Program-made: the position numbers and the translations under genes
Assembly: GCF_026151205.1 (NCBI RefSeq)
Contig: NC_087073.1
Coordinates: 9,091,411 to 9,155,410 of the forward strand
From: Bolinopsis microptera
Lineage: Eukaryota; Ctenophora; Tentaculata; Lobata; Bolinopsidae
Length of the DNA stretch: 64,000 nt
Reading direction: 5' to 3'
Shown: positions 53,201-63,094 of the stretch, one piece after another
Numbering within the stretch: the first letter of the stretch is position 1
How the letters are laid out: every line of letters starts with the position of its first letter
Notes under the pieces: generated by a model
Databases searched by the model: none
What the model was told of the DNA's origin: nothing
What the model saw: the letters and a program-made list of their open reading frames with translations, nothing else

Positions 53201-56200
53201 CAAATATATTTTCCATAATGGCCTCCCTTTACTCTTCATGTGTAACCTCTGCTTAAAGCTATATCCAGCTACACGTTCATGTAATAACAACTTCTTATCA
53301 AGCGGGGGGGGGGGGTACCAATGGCATAAAATGGCATAAATGGCATACGTTTTATGGCATAAATGGAAATTTTTATTGGCCAATTCTCCATTTATGCCAT
53401 GAATTTAGGTCTTCATATTTGACTATAAATTCGCAAATTATTATTAGTACTTGAATAAGAGACATCTTTCATGCTTTATAACGCTTGGAATGATTGTTAA
53501 AGATTCATATGACAAATAAAGAAAATAGAAATGTATTATATCAAAAATGGCATAAATGGCATACGTTTTATGGCATAAATGGAAATTTTTATTGGCCAAT
53601 TCTCCATTATGCCATCTATGCCATTGGTACCCCCCCCCCCCCCTATCAAGCTAACATAGTCTATCTGTGTTCCTATCTAATGTTGCAGTCAAGCTATTTG
53701 TACATTTTATTCTAGTGGACCCTGTCTGTCATAGCACAAAATAACATAACATTGAGATGTGAGTTTATGTGAAAAGCTCAAGATTCTGTTACATATTATA
53801 TCTATTTTCATTTTTCCCCGTGTTATTTCTATAGAAAATTATGATTAATTTTCATCAGTTAATGAACTGGTAATCATCCACATTCCACGTCCATATTAAA
53901 AACCACATTCTTACTGGATCCCGTTGAATTTTGGCGTTCACTGACACTATGAACGTAGTTTTAAAGCATAGGACGTAATCCGAAACTTGGAAAGTGTTAC
54001 TGTACAATGTACGTCCACAAGCAAGCCATGATATACGTATGTTCTGACTTCTGACGTTTAACAGAAATGTTTCAGCAAGAACTTTAGAGCACCCTAGTAA
54101 TTATCACAATTATTCGTCCCATAAATTTATCTTACCCGGAAAGCTGACTTATCTTGCGCTCTGAATTATCAAGTTTTTAGCAGGAAATTTGCCACGATTA
54201 TTTCCTTTTCGTTTCGAAATTGTTGACGTCACCGCCTATCTTAGCAAAGTTATTCAAAAATGAATTATTTATCATGCCAAATTTGAACATTATCATGATA
54301 AAATGAATTAGTGTATATCATACCCAATTTGAAGATTATTACACTTCGCTGATAGAGGCCTTTCTCTTATCTGAATTGGCGCGTATTTCTAAGATAAAAA
54401 CTTGTCTTATCTGTGAATCTTAAATTGAATGAAATTGAAATATATCAAATTATGGGCTGATCCTTCTGAAAATGTAGGGAATATAAATATACTGTTTTCA
54501 TAATATTATCATTACGTAGACTGTCTAATCTAATATCATAACCTAATAATTTCTTAAGACTGATCTTATTATACCTAAAATTCTTCAGAATATGTTTCTT
54601 AACTGTAACAGCCGCAACCAAGACATGGGTGGCTTTCCCTAAACCATCAACTTTTAAATGAGAAAAACCATGCCGTCAGCAGATGCTCCCATTTATTAAC
54701 TTTACCGGTAACTTTATAACCAAGCACTTAAAAGTTTCTCTCGTGACACATACTCAATCCAGTGATGATGCTGACACAATCTGTTGATGACATCATCAAA
54801 ACTGTGGCAGGTTGATCTTCAATTAACAGTTAAATACGCTACTTGACAGTAGAATAGCTACGGAATGTTATTGCTGAATCATAAAGTCTATTGTCTGGTG
54901 ACGTCAGCTGTTGATGTCTGCCTGGTGACGTCAGCAGCGCTGTCTCCACGGACAGTTTTGTCGCTCTGTGGTGTGATAGTAAGGAAGGGATTAATATTCA
55001 GCAGAAATCAAACAACAATAAAATATTAATAGATACAGGCACGGGTTTTAAAGATGGGATTCATAGCGAAATTATAGTTAAGATACAATTACAATATGTA
55101 CTAAAAGCATCCATTGAGAAACAGCTGTGAATCTCTGCATTGCCTTGAATATCAGTTGCTTTAACAATTAACATGGCAATTGATGAATGGAACGTGTAAG
55201 ATATATTAACCTTCCTTATATTTCAGTTCGGACTGGATACAGAGCCTGACAGCCACTGCTCCTGATGAAAGTACCTGTGAAAGTACGTATCTAATAGTGT
55301 CGTATAAATGTCACGTAATCTCATCCTTCTGTCTTGTGACGTCACGACAGGTATCGTGACGTCACGTTATCTGTCATGACGTCACTCTTGACAAGTGATG
55401 TGACGTGTTCTGTGGTGGTTTTTTGAGTTTGCAGATTTTGTGGTTTTTCTGTTTTTTTTCTCTTTGATGATTTTCGTCTTTCCGATTTAATCAAGCTCTT
55501 TGATAATCACCCATGATAAATCCATTTTCATAAAAAGAATTCTCGGTTGTTCCATCTTTAACTGTGTTAAACCGTGTGTCTTGTTATCCTGTTGCAGTCT
55601 AACCTGCGTTTTGTCTATCACTGAAATCTATACAATTAGAACAGGAGATAGATTCGAATAAAGATTTAAACCCTTTATTCCGAACTAAACAATAGATACT
55701 TTATTCAAGCTAAATAATAAAAGTACACTAGCACGGTGCTAGTAGAAGTACTATAATACGTTGACCGCTGTAGTAATCCGCTGTACTAATATATATGTCC
55801 CCCTGGCCAACAGTTAATCACCACCACACCACGACTCCTCACCACCACACAAGTAAGCACCCTCACTCACTAGACCACCCTACTCTCAATCCAGGACAAG
55901 ATAACACTCAAACGCCTTCGCCGACCACCGCCCCGCCGCCGACAGAGCCGCCGACGACCAAAGGTAACGGAAATCTCCCACTGCCACCCCTCTATCTTTT
56001 AATATCTCGGTAGCATCGGGAGCAAGTTTAATGATCATGAAAATGATTTGTGCTTCAATTCTTTATAATTATATGATCCGTGCATGCAACATACGCAACA
56101 AATCTGTTCTTATATTATCGACCTCAATCCTACAGCTTTAGATTTTTGTGATTCTTTCGATTTTTGTCTGGAGATGTCAATTAATCCTTGCCTTTCTGTT

Positions 56201-57758
56201 AGCCTGTGCAAAAATTGAAAATCATGATTTAAAACAACTTTTCTTTGTAGATCCCGTGATCAAAAAGTAGCATGGTTCAGGGCTAGTATGGTCACTTAAA
56301 ACCCTTCTGAACCTCATTCATTAAAAACTGCAGGTCTTTTAAACAATTTCTTCCTACCCATGGTAGATATCATGGAATCGTTTTTGGCGGTAAGGGACGT
56401 GATGTCCTCGAAACCCTAGAGTTCTGAACCATGGGACTTCGTGCATGAACTAGGGAATGTCTCATGATCTGACTAACTCAAACTCTGACTCAAAACTCTG
56501 ACTGATCTCTGCTAATCTGCTGTTGCTTTTCGTGTCTGTGACAATCGATTCCGCTGATTAAAAGTTTGCGAGCTCCATTTTTTCTCCAAACTCCCGATAT
56601 TTTTATTAATATTCTATGTTGGAATGATTTGCATGCCTATTTGCTTGTGTAACTGTATCTTTGTGATACTATCATATTTTTGAAGTATGTTCAGATCACT
56701 GCTTCACTAAGACAGTGTATGATTTTGTGCTGCGTGTTTGAGTGAGCTAAACTGTGTACGTGAGCTATGTGTTGCGCTATTTCATTGACTAACATGTCAT
56801 AGGACGAGATCCGACTCCCGTTCCCAAACCGACGACCAAGCCGGACAGTCATGAGACAGATCGTCCAAAAACAGAGCCGGAACCGACAGAGCTAGTACCT
56901 AAAACACTCAAACCACCCACCACCAAACAACCACCGCCCGATAAAAGCACGGATATCACCAGGGAGCCCGTCACCGCCACCAGGGAGAGCGTCACCAATA
57001 ATAACAGCACAGGTACCGTATTGACTCTCTCGCGCGTAATGTGATGACGTCACGTTACGCGTGACATGACGTCACGTGATCGTGGTGACGCGCGGAGCGA
57101 TAATATCTTGTCTGGGGTGCGTGTGGTGCGGGTACGTCCGAGTGTTATCTTGTGTAGATATGTGAGAATGCTACAGCACAAACACCAACTCATTGCACGT
57201 GTTAGATATTGGCAAAGCATCCACTTCATTTTTGGGTATCAAGCACATTCCTCTGATCCTCCTCACGTGTGGTAGTATGTGAGTCGCGTGTTATTTTGTT
57301 GTGACCTTGCTTTTTGTAACCTCCTTTTTTCAGGTTCTCACACTTTCATGGTCTACTTTTATAAGACTCAACAACACCAAACATGCTATCAGAAAACTCA
57401 CACTCTCACCACTGTACGAACGTTTTATATATTTGTACAAACTGCATTATGTGAGTGTTTTTCAGCCTGAAATTCTAACACCGAGTAACCCCTAGCCCCT
57501 CCCTTTTCCCGCTAACACAGCACACAAACAACTGCAGGATATTTTAAGATAGTAGTGGACGGTACTGATCCCTACGTCAAGCCTGTTGAACCTTCTCCGT
57601 GCAGCAACCCGAGCATCGCCCCGTCGGAAGGTGTAACATTCATTACGCTTAGCTCGAACATCCGCCACTACAAAGTGTTATCCATAGTGCTTGGAATTCT
57701 AACTTTCGTATTTGCCGCTACTTCCTTCCTCTTGGCGGCCATGCAAATAGGACAGTAA
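17281..57758 (+). CDS. Semaphorin with PSI domain and Pro/Thr-rich stalk, isoform a (short hydrophobic C-terminus)
   Basis: Fifteen exons join in frame with GT-AG borders: 17281-17377, 43468-43618, 44201-44297, 46006-46104, 50173-50334, 50479-50643, 50867-51038, 51419-51648, 51847-51982, 52329-52477, 52704-52864, 55227-55282, 55814-55963, 56803-57012 and 57538-57758. The product is 751 residues. Residues 1 to about 16 are a signal peptide (MNRLLLLLIFDLVSG). The sema propeller spans about 75-490, with NRLIVGAMDNIFAFDV, LTCGTNAYACQI, DYAYFLFQEIEF and SGSVVCRFNLTEI. A PSI domain follows at about 505-540 with DPYCGW at 521-526. Exons 13-14 encode a mucin-like Pro/Thr/His-rich stalk. This C-terminus ends in a hydrophobic segment (about 723-747) and only QIGQ, which suits either a GPI signal, as in SEMA7A, or a tail-less membrane span. 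Semaphorins signal through plexins in cell guidance. The first intron is 26 kb. The subclass was not assigned. Confidence 0.93.
21003..21371. repeat. Long inverted repeat, ~175-bp arms, 16-base loop
   Basis: The left arm 21003-21181 (starting ATCGCGTGCCCTGAAAATCG) and right arm 21198-21371 (ending CGATTTTCAGGGCACGCGAT) are near-perfect reverse complements. The loop AAAAACCATCAAAAAA is at 21182-21197. Differences are scattered single bases and small indels. There is no coding potential. It is transcribed within semaphorin intron 1, so the pre-mRNA would fold into a long hairpin. Confidence 0.9.
22291..22344. repeat. (GT)n microsatellite
   Basis: Interrupted GT repeat. It gives rise to a meaningless Cys/Val open frame. 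Confidence 0.9.
24535..24583. repeat. GC-rich imperfect hairpin
   Basis: CTGCGGAAAAACCGCGG and CCGCGGTTTCTGCAG form an imperfect stem around a 14-base loop. It stands out from AT-rich surroundings. Confidence 0.7.
25157..25310 (-). mobile_element. Truncated SINE copy (no tRNA head)
   Basis: It matches the body of the SINE at 9510-9750 in the same orientation. Shared blocks include TCGGCTGAGTCGACCGA, GATCGCATAGATCCAATG and TCCTTAGCTACTCCCT. The match stops where the tRNA-like head would begin, as expected for a 5'-truncated insertion. Confidence 0.8.
31934..31992. repeat. 10-bp minisatellite
   Basis: About six copies of ACATGGTGCA, one degenerate. Confidence 0.9.
32960..33300. promoter_or_regulatory. 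E-box/CCAAT cluster in semaphorin intron 1
   Basis: Within 340 bases there are four CACGTG motifs (33026, 33067, 33241, 33282; three as TCACGTGA) and four CCAAT boxes in either orientation (32967, 33050, 33092, 33259). The local GC content is above the intron background. This arrangement is typical of bHLH-ZIP/NF-Y bound promoters or enhancers, by general knowledge. A small + strand frame with a signal-peptide-like start (MLAVFVILLIMTSRS, ATG at 33182) lies inside it, so it could be an internal promoter. That is inference only. Confidence 0.35.
36543..36636. repeat. 14-bp minisatellite
   Basis: Almost seven copies of TAGAAGTAGATTAT, nearly perfect. Confidence 0.9.
38046..39100. repeat. Diverged local duplication with rearranged blocks
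   Basis: Blocks recur in the same order: TTCCTGACTGTTTCTGTCTC (about 38050/38490), ATTATACGGTGCACTGCCGC (about 38131/38575), CAATTCTCAGAAAAGGCGGT (about 38180/38684), and TTTCTGTAGTTGCT with ATAAGACATTCGTTGAT (about 38298/39002). Spacing grows from about 440 to about 700 bases, so insertions have separated the blocks. No coding sense. Confidence 0.75.
40990..41202 (-). CDS. Small antisense ORF, 70 codons, unknown
   Basis: ATG at 41202 follows a TATATA stretch by a few bases. The frame runs to TAG at 40990. The peptide (MSLFSRHKTERFESYCQRLG, then YNNWRQLSQDAIRRLG, and a charged helical end) has mixed, globular-looking composition, unlike the AT-driven frames around it. A short upstream frame (ATGACAGAAAGTGCC) ends in a strong GTAAGTTT donor near 41345, so this could be part of a spliced gene. 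I recognise no family. It lies antisense within semaphorin intron 1. Confidence 0.25.
41805..42212 (-). pseudogene. 3' end of a non-LTR retrotransposon ORF2 (LINE relic)
   Basis: The frame reads MGHCGLNKHLHTIRKSS, then CPMCGDEEETVSHFLGQC. This is the GHCxLNxHLxxIG...CxxCxxxEETxxHFLxxC signature found downstream of RT/RNase H in Jockey/CR1-like LINEs (family knowledge). The reverse transcriptase core is absent: upstream sequence on the - strand is broken by stops. It is a truncated relic in semaphorin intron 1, antisense to it. Confidence 0.7.
42950..43001. repeat. 12-bp minisatellite
   Basis: Four copies of AGGTCACATACT. Confidence 0.9.
44680..44935 (-). repeat. Dispersed repeat, copy 2
   Basis: Reverse-complement match to 12231-12485, sharing the GTACCATTTTACTGACACCA end, the TTCCGCAAAAACCGTAAA block and the AATTAAATAGGTAATAATTA block. 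It lies in semaphorin intron 3 and has no transposase reading frame here, so it is a solo fragment. Confidence 0.8.
46404..46817. repeat. Long inverted repeat, ~185-205-bp arms
   Basis: Left arm about 46404-46588 and right arm about 46612-46817 are reverse complements. Shared blocks include CACCATCGACTTTTAGTCTC, TTTCTAAGCTGTGTTTATTC, GTAAGTGTACTAACATCCAA and GAGAATATCGTACAGGAACA. The right arm has an insertion of about 30 bases near 46755-46785. The centre has an extra nested copy of AATATTGTTCCTG. It sits in semaphorin intron 4. Confidence 0.9.
48039..48815. mobile_element. Possible nonautonomous element with 18-bp internal repeats
   Basis: Four tandem copies of ACTTAAGTGAAAAACGGG (48113-48178) and later scattered ACTTAAGT words (to about 48815) lie in a segment starting CAGTAAAACCCCGATTTACC. 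That start resembles pogo/Tigger-type termini. The far end (GGTCCGGAGGTTAC) is only weakly complementary to it, so the element boundaries are uncertain. A frame at 48300-48551 shows no family match. Confidence 0.35.
49195..49560. repeat. ~185-bp tandem duplication
   Basis: CACTTAA.CTTCAC..TGTCCTG, AATAATyTCTGCAG and ATTCCTCTG..GCAAGCGAG recur at about 49215 and 49408, with further weak similarity downstream. A third, more degenerate unit may start near 49005. Confidence 0.6.
52865..55226 (+). other. Semaphorin intron 11
   Basis: Apart from the G-tailed MITE and two CRE palindromes (54899-54906, 54926-54933), no feature is seen. Confidence 0.6.
53304..53643. mobile_element. MITE with homopolymer-G termini and 8-bp target-site duplication
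   Basis: The element starts with 12 G residues and TACCAATGGCATA, and ends with TGCCATTGGTA and 14 C residues, forming perfect terminal inverted repeats. It is flanked by TATCAAGC on both sides (53296-53303 and 53644-53651). Internally a unit of about 70 bases (TTTTATGGCATAAATGGAAA...) is repeated at both ends. There is no coding sequence. The 8-bp duplication suggests a hAT-type mobiliser. It lies in semaphorin intron 11. Confidence 0.85.
55337..55384. promoter_or_regulatory. Three CRE palindromes at exact 20-bp spacing
   Basis: TGACGTCA occurs at 55337, 55357 and 55377, each followed by C and embedded in a loose 20-bp repeat. It lies just after the 56-base exon 12. Further copies are at 54899 and 54926 upstream and at 57045 and 57067 in intron 14. 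TGACGTCA is the CREB/ATF site. Two-helical-turn phasing would put bound dimers on one face of the DNA, but function is inference. Confidence 0.4.
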
Positions 57759-57990
57759 TGTAGTCAGCTGAACTTGCCGTGAATATCGCGGCTTTTAACT
57801 ATATAGCTCGCTCAACCGCTACCTAGCACTCTCTGAAGAACATTATCAAAAGCCCGAAAAACAAAGCACTCGAAGTTGGTGGATATTATCGGACACTATC
57901 ATAGGGACAAAGACAACAAGCCTGACAGACACATGTTACCTTGCTGTTTTCACTAACTAACTTTCTATCTATCAGCCCCATGCAACTCTT

Positions 57991-57996
57991 AATAAA
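57991..57996 (+). terminator. Poly(A) signal after exon 15a
   Basis: AATAAA lies about 230 bases after the TAA of the first alternative last exon. It would allow that exon to be used as a complete 3' end. Confidence 0.5.
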
Positions 57997-58836
57997 GCAA
58001 AGTAGAAGGAGATATCTGGCTATCTTTAAAGTCGTCGTGCAATGTTATATAGCTGATGTGTCACTGAAAGCCCCCTTCAAATTCTTCTCATTCCTTTGTC
58101 ATGTTCCTATTCGCATCTGTAACATACTAATTTTCCCAATGTGTCTTACTGTTAATATAGACTATTGAGATCCGTCTCATTTGTTCGAACGTTGTTGAGG
58201 GAAATTGAGGGACATTGATAAAAACGGATGTATTAAAGTTTAGATGTGGTGTCCCGGTGCTCTCGTAACTTGATGTCCCTCACCTCTCAGTTTTGGAGTT
58301 TTGTGTACAAGAGTGTGTGAATGTTAGTGTAAGAATGTGTGAAAAGTGTGTGAAGCGTGTTACAATTTGTGTGATAATATGTGCATGTCCAATTGTGTGC
58401 TCCTATAAAAGCTATTGCTTCCGCTGTTTGTCTGTCAGTGCGTCTGCGCGTGTGTTATTCTCCCGCTAAACCTATTTAATCTGAATGTTGTTAATGAATT
58501 TGGCAAGCTCCCACTTAACTTAACCCGCAAAATGAAACAGAATGATGCTTACTTATCTGACTAGTTTTCTTCTTTGTTTGAATTGAATTATTTAAAATTT
58601 GATCATTTTTAGGAGCTCGGTAAGGCTCCTAGAAACCAATCATCTATTTAAAATATGTGGGACCTTGCCATTTTCCCGTCTTTTCTTGCTGCTTTGTCCG
58701 CTGTCCCAGAGTGGCACTGCTGAGAGTGAATAGTTTTGTCTGTTCGCGGGATAGTGCCGCTGCTGGAGCGGCAGGACAGGGCCAGGAGAAGGAGGGACTA
58801 CAGCAACCACTTCAACCTTCACTTCTTCAGCCGCAG

Positions 58837-59123
58837 ATCCCGACGGTAGAAATGGTAACGAGGACGCTGTTACGAGTGAAACAGCTGGCTGGAAAAAAAT
58901 TGCCATCGTCATGGCAACCCTGTGTGGAATTTTTGTGTTGATATCAGCGCTGCTGGCCCTTAATCTGGCCAGAAAGTGGTGTTATGCCAGCAGGAAACCG
59001 CCCCAAAAAATGGGAAACAATAATCTTCAGCACAATTACAATCCCCTTGCCTCACAAGGACCCAAATCAGAAGACTTTTCTGACAGAATACCCGTATATA
59101 ATACCAGAACTAACAACGTGTAG
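58837..59123 (+). CDS. Alternative last exon of the semaphorin (transmembrane plus cytoplasmic tail)
   Basis: After a pyrimidine-rich acceptor (CTTCTTCAGCCGCAG) the frame is open to TAG at 59121-59123. The exon starts in the same phase as exon 15a, so exon 14 can splice to either; joined this way the protein is 773 residues. A short acidic juxtamembrane piece is followed by a clear membrane span (IAIVMATLCGIFVLISALLA, about 700-720). A basic stop-transfer RKWCYASRK and a tail of about 50 residues then end in NTRTNNV. Two tandem acceptors six bases apart would add or drop two codons (Ala-Asp versus Asp). An own poly(A) signal lies downstream. The reading frame and phase match make this an alternative terminal exon rather than a separate gene; expression evidence is not available here. 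Confidence 0.8.
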
Positions 59124-59599
59124 TAGTAAAACCATGGTCCTAGATTAAGTAGCGTATTTTCTTCATGTGTTTGTATAATTGTGCCAACAGAACAGATATG
59201 ATTGCGATTTTACAAATTTCAAGCTTGAAAATGGGGAGAACATTGATGAAATGGGTGTACATGCAAAAAAATTCTCACAGATACCGTGCATATCTGCTCA
59301 CAGATTCCGTCACAAGATGTTTGCCTCTGGCGAGGGGAATAACATTTGAGATTTGTTCGTTTACTTTTGACGTTGCGTGAATATTTACCGTTTGTTGTGT
59401 ATTTATTATTTTTACTTCTGTTTGTATCTGTTTTTAAGCATTACAAAATAATGTTTAGTCTGTAGAATTAAGGTAGTGATATGAATTTGAGTGTGTGTCT
59501 TAGCTGCTCATTTTGAGTCATTTCTGAAGTTTTAGGTTCTGAGTTCTGATTGTTTTTCGCTAGTTAACTTTCTCTTAAAAATGAGATAAATATGATATT

Positions 59600-59605
59600 A
59601 ATAAA
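59600..59605 (+). terminator. Poly(A) signal after exon 15b
   Basis: AATAAA lies about 480 bases after the TAG of the second alternative last exon. Confidence 0.5.
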
Positions 59606-61198
59606 CAAAAACTGAACTATGATTGTGTTCTCCTGGATTTCTAGTTGATGTGATCCAGTTACTGCTGACGGACTTTCATTTAAATGCGCAGTTTTTCAGC
59701 GCGGCGCAATATTTCTTGATAATGATAATATAAAATTTAATCAATTTTGGATTTCCACAAGGCGTGACCGCTGATTTTAAATAAGCTGTGATTTTGGTTT
59801 TTAAATGGTTTGATCTAAATGCTGAGCATGGTTTTATATTTTAAATGTTGCAAAGCTCCAAAATGTCAGACTCCGAGGGAAGTCGCGATATTTTACCATT
59901 TAATACTTCCCGGTCGCCCTTTCCAACATACTACATAATATAGGCGAACGAATCAAAATTATTATAAACCAATACTTCAAATATATCTCCGGGCGTGAAC
60001 ATCTTCACTACTATTCATTAGGGTTTGCCTGCTGCACCCCTCTTTGGTCATGTATGGTCAAATTGCTGTAGAAACGAAATGATATGTCGACATTGAACCG
60101 TCAGGTGAAATATATTGAAGTTACCTTTCAATGAATCATGCTTCGAGAACTATTGGGAGTGGGAAAGAATGCGGTGCTTCAAAATCATCCCTGTAAAACT
60201 CACAAAAATGTGATCCTTTACTATGGCTACAAAAATATAAACTAGCTGAAACAATTTTTTATTAAATCTTTTAATGGCCAAGACAATTACTAGATTATCC
60301 TTATGAATTGACTTTAAGCCCTTTATTCCGTCCTGAAGAGGGTGTTTTAGCGACAGGATATTATGTACTGTGTAAATAATTATGCTATTTATTTTGTTAT
60401 ACATTTAATTTATCGTTCATTTGGAGTGTTATGAGGTGCAGGTAAATATATGCACAATGTTTTTGAAGTGACTCCGGTGCTAAGTTTTATAAATTACATT
60501 ATTCACGAGGGAATAAATCTGTAGTTGTCTCACTCGAAAGTTTGTAACCTTAACTTTAAGAGAACGTATTGCCAAAAATATCCTTTAAATTGATATTGCC
60601 TGATATTTGAAACGATTCGATTTTTCAAACAAATTCTCCAATTTATTTTGTTTTCAAACATTCAAATTATCAAACGCTGTGATTGGGTTTAATTGTGAAA
60701 AATATACAGATTTTAATCATCCTTGGAAACTATCTGACGGTTAAAATAGTAAAAAATATCGGTAAGAATATTTTTCATTTACAAACTCTGAGTGACCAAA
60801 GATCAGACAATTTTTAAACGGTTTATTTTATAACTGGTCATCTAACCCAACTTAGAAATAAATATTCTTGCAGAGCTATGTGAAAGATCCTTGGCCACTC
60901 TGTTCACCATACAGTCTTTATTGTTTATTTTCGGTTCTACTTTCAACTTCATTTCGAATTTAAAATCTTATTGCAGCCAAACACTACAATCAGGGCTAGT
61001 CACCGCTGTCATGCCATTAAACTAGCATATCCCGAGATTTTATCTCTGGTATCAGTATTATCCACGAATTTCTTCTCGATATCCAGTCTAAGAACTAGTA
61101 GTAGTTACTCGGACGTAAACATTCGAACTGTTTAATGATTGTCTTGGTGTGTACCTTCTATCCGACACTCCTTTATCTCGAGTAGTGAACACACCCCT
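59606..61198. other. Intergenic region between convergent genes
   Basis: AT-rich, with no credible exon. A TTTATT at 60917-60922 reads AATAAA on the - strand and could end the gene that follows. Confidence 0.45.
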
Positions 61199-63094
61199 CT
61201 ACTTTCCGAGCTGGATATTTTCGACAATGCCCAAGTTATCGTCCCGGGAGGGCTGTTCTGTGGGCCCCTCTCTCAGAGCCAGCATCTCCACGGACTGGGC
61301 CCTACTGACACGGCCCCTGGTCTCGTTATCCAGGTAGTTGTTCACCTCAGAGTAGACATCCAGTTCGTTTCTGCTGTTCGCAAGCGAGGTGTTACTCTTT
61401 ATAAACCTTGGCTCTTGGTTTGACACTGAAGGTGTTTAAGTTGAAGCCAGGTGTTGCAGTGGAATTTGCACACTGATATTTCTTCAGAAAAAGTTATGAT
61501 TTTGCCAGACTTCGAGTAAAAGAAAACCCACTTGGTGCATCACATAACATCTCGTTTTATATGAGTGATTGTGTGGACTCGATACACCCTCACACTATAC
61601 AATCTTACTCACGTTGTGTAGAGTAATCCTCAGCTAGGTACATAAGAGCTGTTTCACTGAACCTCCGGCTAGTTCTCCCTCTCTGTGCCAGCTTGTCTAT
61701 TGAACTGCTCTCTGTCGGAGAGCGGGACAAACTCCGTCTGTAGTTCACACTCCTGAAAGAGGTCGTTTGTTCTGAGGATGTGCCATTGGTGACAAATTTG
61801 GTGGATGATTTTTATCAGTGCAGGCCTTGAAGTGAACTGTGGAAACTGTGAGATAAGATGGGTTATAATAAAAAACGTTACGGTAATTGCAATAATACAA
61901 ACTGTAACTTGGTTAAATTTGAAAATAGCCGTGAAAACCGTGAGCTGTTTACAAAAGGCTGGATCAGGATGATCATAGACCAGGCTTTGCTTTTTCAATT
62001 TGTTGGCTAAATTTTATCCGTATGTGCACGGGCATTTCGTATCATCGGAGGAAATTTCCAGAAGGAAGATACCTCTCAAACTAAGAACTTTTAGCGACAG
62101 TAGCTACGAAACCGAAGAGAATAACCGTGACATTTTGTACAAGGATCACTTTAATATTGCCGAATCATCATTGACCAAATTTGTATTCAAAAGAAAACGA
62201 TCTTGTTCATCTTATAAAATAAATGTAGGATTAACGCCGACAATATAGTCTAAAAATGAATATGTGTCCGGATGAGTCTAAATAAATAAGGATGAGACCG
62301 CTGTCGACTTACCGATACTCTCTGTAACTTGTCGTGTAGCATGAGTTGGCTCTGTTTCGGCAAAAGGTAACTGTTGCTCGAACAATCTCTATTTCTAATC
62401 TACCCTCGACCATATCTTCCAGCGTACTGATTCACAAATTTAAATATATAAGACGGTAACAGCCGAAAGCTAATCATCAAGAATTGAGCTTTTTCTAAAA
62501 CTGTAGCCTTATAAGAAGTAGAGAAACGTGATGGTGCAATAAGTGCGCTATTTAGGTCCTGATATCCATCAACATTTTCGCTATATCGTGAAATCTATGA
62601 TATAACTATGCTCATGATGCTCGAATTTTGATTTAAGTGCATCACGTGACACTAGTTGAGCAAGACTTTGACCCACTGAGATGTAAAAATGCGACTGTTG
62701 GCCACCATAAGACACTGTAGCACTTATGAGCGCAGCAAGAGAGGGATTGAAGGTCCACACTGAGTTGTCACATGATTTAATTGTTGGAGTGATAAAATAC
62801 AAGGTCTCGTGTCTTGTGGCAGCACTTGACTATATTATTTTAGTGCATATATTCCCTTACTTGCCTCATTCTATCTATCTTGGGACCATTATTTTATAAT
62901 TTATTGTCATCTCTATCTGTGCTCTTTAAGAGAGTATTCTAGCCATATTTCTGAAAAAATACATTTATATGAATGATTGTTCCAGTCCCATGGCCATTGA
63001 AGTTGAAAATATCGGTTTTTAGAGTACCTACTAACCCATCTCCATTTTCGTCAAGACTTGACAGGGCCATCACACTCTCTGAATCTAAAAATAT
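61199..63094 (-). CDS. 3' exons of an unidentified gene with an EF-hand-like loop and Arg/Ser-rich tail
   Basis: Four - strand exons join in frame with GT-AG borders: 63094-63036, 62426-62313, 61752-61613 and 61425-61199 (stop). The donors of the last two introns are strong (GTAAGT, GTGAGTAAG). The joined peptide begins ...SESVMALSSLDENGDG and continues TLEDMVEGRLEIEIVRAT, so a DENGDGTLED loop resembling an EF-hand site is created across a splice junction. An Arg/Ser-rich stretch follows (YRRSLSRSPTESSS), then a long polar tail (NELDVYSEVNNYLDNETRG) ending NIQLGK. The family is not recognised; a cytoplasmic tail of a channel, receptor or Ca-responsive protein is possible. The last two exons are the most secure. 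The first has an alternative acceptor a few bases away. The 5' part lies further right or outside the window. Confidence 0.5.

Noticed and set aside
55795-56013. His/Pro-rich frame as an independent small protein
   Set aside because: It is semaphorin exon 13 with flanking intron bases; splice sites and phase fit exactly.
61669-61998. Open frame on the - strand with a hydrophobic segment
   Set aside because: A different frame within 61613-61752 has strong splice sites and joins in phase with both neighbours; this frame hits a stop at the exon.
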